DNA of 7,112 nucleotides, from assembly GCA_002724975.1 (NCBI GenBank), contig PBQF01000027.1, positions 1 through 7,112 of the forward strand, read 5' to 3'. Positions 5,766-7,112 of the stretch are shown piece after piece (position 1 is the stretch's first letter; each line of letters begins with the position of its first letter). The notes under the pieces are model-generated. The model made no database searches. It worked only from the letters and a program-made list of their open reading frames with translations, and was not told the origin of the DNA. The position numbers were made by a program, and so were the translations under genes. Source of the stretch: Parcubacteria group bacterium. GTDB taxonomy: Bacteria; Patescibacteriota; Minisyncoccia; Phycocordibacterales; GCA-002724975.

Positions 5766-6713
5766 TTAACTATTCCGGATAATTATTTTTTTACTTTTTT
5801 TGTGAAATTTTTTGAAAAATTTTCGGAGTCCTTCATCCAAAGCTACTTTGGGTTGATATTGCAACACTCTTTTTGCTTTTTCGATTGATGGAATTCTGTT
5901 ATACACTTCCCTTTCTTCGGTGCGGTCCGAATCTCCCATGGATACAAATTGAGGGCTAACATCTTTTTTACAACTTAAAAGTATTATTTTTTTAGCTAAG
6001 TCTTTAACACTTATAGGCTCTAAATCATTGCCTATATTAAATATTTGCCCGACTGAATTTTTATTAAACAGGGCAGCGACGATTCCTTTTGCAGCGTCGG
6101 AAACGTAACAAAAGGATCTTACCTGCTTTCCATCTCCATAAATTATTGGTGGATTATTTTCACATACGGAACGGACAAATCGGGTAATTACAAAACGATC
6201 CTTTTGATTTTCTCCATACACGTTAAAAAACCTTACTACCGAGTATTGTAAAGGATAGTTTTCCGAATAGGCCCTTAAGTATTCTTCGCCCACAAGCTTG
6301 GTAATCGCGTAATTGGAAATTGGATTTACAGGCGCAACCTCTTTTATAGGCATACTATCTTGATTGCCATAAATCTCAGAAGAAGAGGCAAAAATAATCT
6401 TTTTTACTTTTTCTTTCACGCAAGCTTCAAGGACATTAACCGTTCCTTGTACATTTATATAAAGGCAATCAAGCCTTCTCGTTTCTGTCAATTTTACACC
6501 TAATGCTGCTGCAAGGTGAATGACATAATCACATCCTCTCATTACTCTCGAAATTATGTATGGATCTAAAATGCTGCCTACAGAGGACTTCTCGATATTA
6601 TTTTTATTAGCAAGTAAATCAAGTAATCTTACCTCGTGTCCCTTCGAAATCAGTTCATCAGCTACGGCGGTTCCAATAAAGCCAGCGCCGCCTGTTATAA
6701 GAATGCAAGCCAT
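5766..6713 (-). CDS. NAD-dependent epimerase/dehydratase (extended SDR) for a nucleotide sugar
   Basis: This 315-aa protein is a cytoplasmic extended short-chain dehydrogenase of the GalE/RmlB-like group, acting on NDP-sugars through a transient NAD-dependent oxidation. It shows the Rossmann glycine motif TGGAGFIG (7-14), Asp32 at the end of the second strand, HLAAALG (66-72), NVQGTVNVLEAC (87-98), SSSEIYG (110-116) and the catalytic YxxxK at Tyr135-Lys139 (NYAITK). The substrate-domain segments are RFFNVYGENQ (161-170), IYGDGKQVRSFCYVSDAAKG (191-210) and FNIGND (225-230). Length is normal and no catalytic residue is missing. ATG 6713 has AGGAG (6724-6728) with a 10-base spacer. It is the first gene of the minus-strand run inside the window; the 378 bases upstream hold repeats and an insertion-sequence end. 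Epimerase versus 4,6-dehydratase cannot be decided from the motifs. Confidence 0.9.
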   Translation of the reverse strand: MACILITGGAGFIGTAVADELISKGHEVRLLDLLANKNNIEKSSVGSILDPYIISRVMRGCDYVIHLAAALGVKLTETRRLDCLYINVQGTVNVLEACVKEKVKKIIFASSSEIYGNQDSMPIKEVAPVNPISNYAITKLVGEEYLRAYSENYPLQYSVVRFFNVYGENQKDRFVITRFVRSVCENNPPIIYGDGKQVRSFCYVSDAAKGIVAALFNKNSVGQIFNIGNDLEPISVKDLAKKIILLSCKKDVSPQFVSMGDSDRTEEREVYNRIPSIEKAKRVLQYQPKVALDEGLRKFFKKFHKKSKKIIIRNS

Positions 6714-6838
6714 TACTTATTTTCTCCTATTTAAAATTTATAGTAATAATTGAAGCTACCCACAGCAACAGGCTGTGTCGCAATGTCATTCCGAGGCGTT
6801 AGCCGAGTAATCTTAATCTTATAACATATTGTAGATAC

Positions 6839-6856
6839 CCACGGGCAAGCCCGTGG
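6839..6856. repeat. GC-rich hairpin CCACGGGC-AA-GCCCGTGG
   Basis: Eight perfect base pairs with a two-base AA spacer, inside the dispersed repeat. It shares its layout (8-bp arm, AA centre, closing GTGG) with the hairpin at 6917-6934, so the two are probably duplicated modules. Confidence 0.65.
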
Positions 6857-6916
6857 CACTTAAAATAATCCGGGCTTCGCTTTACCTTAATCATAGGTTC
6901 AGGCAATTTCATTCAC

Positions 6917-6934
6917 CCGCGGCCAAGGCCGTGG
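6917..6934. repeat. GC-rich hairpin CCGCGGCC-AA-GGCCGTGG
   Basis: Eight base pairs (one G-T in the transcript) around AA. It is nearly the same module as 6839-6856 with the inner bases changed in a way that preserves pairing, which suggests the hairpin rather than the sequence has been kept. Confidence 0.65.
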
Positions 6935-7014
6935 AGCTCTGTCGCTTCGCGAACAATTAGATTCTTCTCTTCGCTCAGAATGACAAATGCGATGCTTTTG
7001 GGTTACGACACGGC

Positions 7015-7112
7015 TGACCCTACCCCGAAAAACTGATCCACCCTTAAAATTAGTATTGTGATAAAACATTCATAGAAAGGGGTTAATTTTTATGGGGAAA
7101 AAGCGTTTTAAA
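7015..7112 (+). mobile_element. Left end of an IS3-like insertion sequence (partial)
   Basis: TGACCCTACCCCGAAAAACT begins at 7015, followed by GATCCACCC. A TGA start with a CCCC and an A-run resembles the terminal inverted repeats of IS3-family elements. About 77 bases inside, a gene opens at 7092 on the plus strand with an N-terminus typical of IS3 OrfA proteins. The rest of the element, including the other terminal repeat, lies outside the window, so the family is inferred from the end motif and seven codons only. Confidence 0.45.
7092..7112 (+). CDS. Start of a probable IS3-type transposase OrfA (partial)
   Basis: ATG 7092 is preceded by GAAAGGGG (7076-7083), a good ribosome-binding site. 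The seven codons available read MGKKRFK, matching the usual opening of IS3-family OrfA proteins, which continue with a helix-turn-helix DNA-binding segment. It is divergent from the epimerase. Too little sequence is present to be certain. Confidence 0.4.

Larger units (their letters stand above)
6761..7013. repeat. Dispersed hairpin-rich repeat ('SSEARNL'-type), copy 2
   Basis: This gene-free block upstream of the epimerase is bounded by inverted arms. GGCTGTGTCG (6771-6780) with TGTCATTCCGAG (6784-6795) and TAATCTTA (6808-6815) opposes, near the right end, TTAGATTCTTC (6958-6968), CTCAGAATGACA (6974-6985) and CGACACGGCTG (7007-7017). Nested inside are two GC-rich hairpins of the same design (6839-6856, 6917-6934), and a third, CACAGC/GCTGTG (6761-6777), starts the block. 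The structure resembles copy 1 at 2313-2514 and looks like a MITE-like interspersed repeat. Its right arm directly abuts, or is overlapped by, the start of an IS3-like element at about 7015. No convincing promoter was seen for the epimerase in it. Confidence 0.7.

Noticed and set aside
1..7112. CRISPR array, tRNA or rRNA genes, defence or toxin-antitoxin system
   Set aside because: No regularly spaced repeats, no cloverleaf-like or rRNA-like sequence, and no motifs of known defence families were seen on either strand.

Overview
The window is an AT-rich, IS-littered stretch of a bacterial surface-polysaccharide (O-antigen or capsule-like) locus. All recognisable biosynthetic genes lie on the minus strand and are read from right to left. 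In that order they are: an NAD-dependent sugar epimerase/dehydratase (6713-5766); a NodU/CmcH-type O-carbamoyltransferase interrupted by one in-frame TAG (5681-3984); a decayed IS200-type insertion sequence (about 3965-3385); an SpsF-family cytidylyltransferase (3278-2532); a multiply frameshifted pseudogene of unrecognised family (about 2278-1634); a CatB-like hexapeptide acyltransferase with an extra N-terminal domain (1595-513); and a 60-codon stub of another gene (371-189) that ends beside IS21-like terminal repeats at the left edge. The first codons of a plus-strand, IS3-like transposase gene sit at the extreme right edge (7092-7112).

Together the intact genes would make a modified sugar and decorate it: the epimerase remodels a nucleotide sugar, the SpsF-like protein activates an acidic sugar or similar substrate with CTP, and the carbamoyl- and acyltransferases add O-carbamoyl and acyl groups. 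Several steps look broken or depend on recoding. Only three genes (epimerase, spsF-like, acyltransferase) read through cleanly from start to stop.

Two gene-poor stretches (about 2279-2531 and 6714-7091) hold dispersed repeats built from small GC-richer hairpins and inverted arms of the GTCATTC-CGAG...AATCT type. On translation these give the familiar spurious 'SSEARNL' peptide. I associate such repeats with uncultivated, metagenome-derived bacteria, but the sequence does not fix a phylum. No RNA gene and no CRISPR array was seen.

I did not find a clearly new biological system. The most informative observations are the in-frame TAG codons in two otherwise well-conserved genes, a hidden pseudogene that only appears when reading frames are stitched together across two A7 runs, and the preserved ribosome-binding-site-sequestering stem-loop upstream of a dead IS200 transposase.
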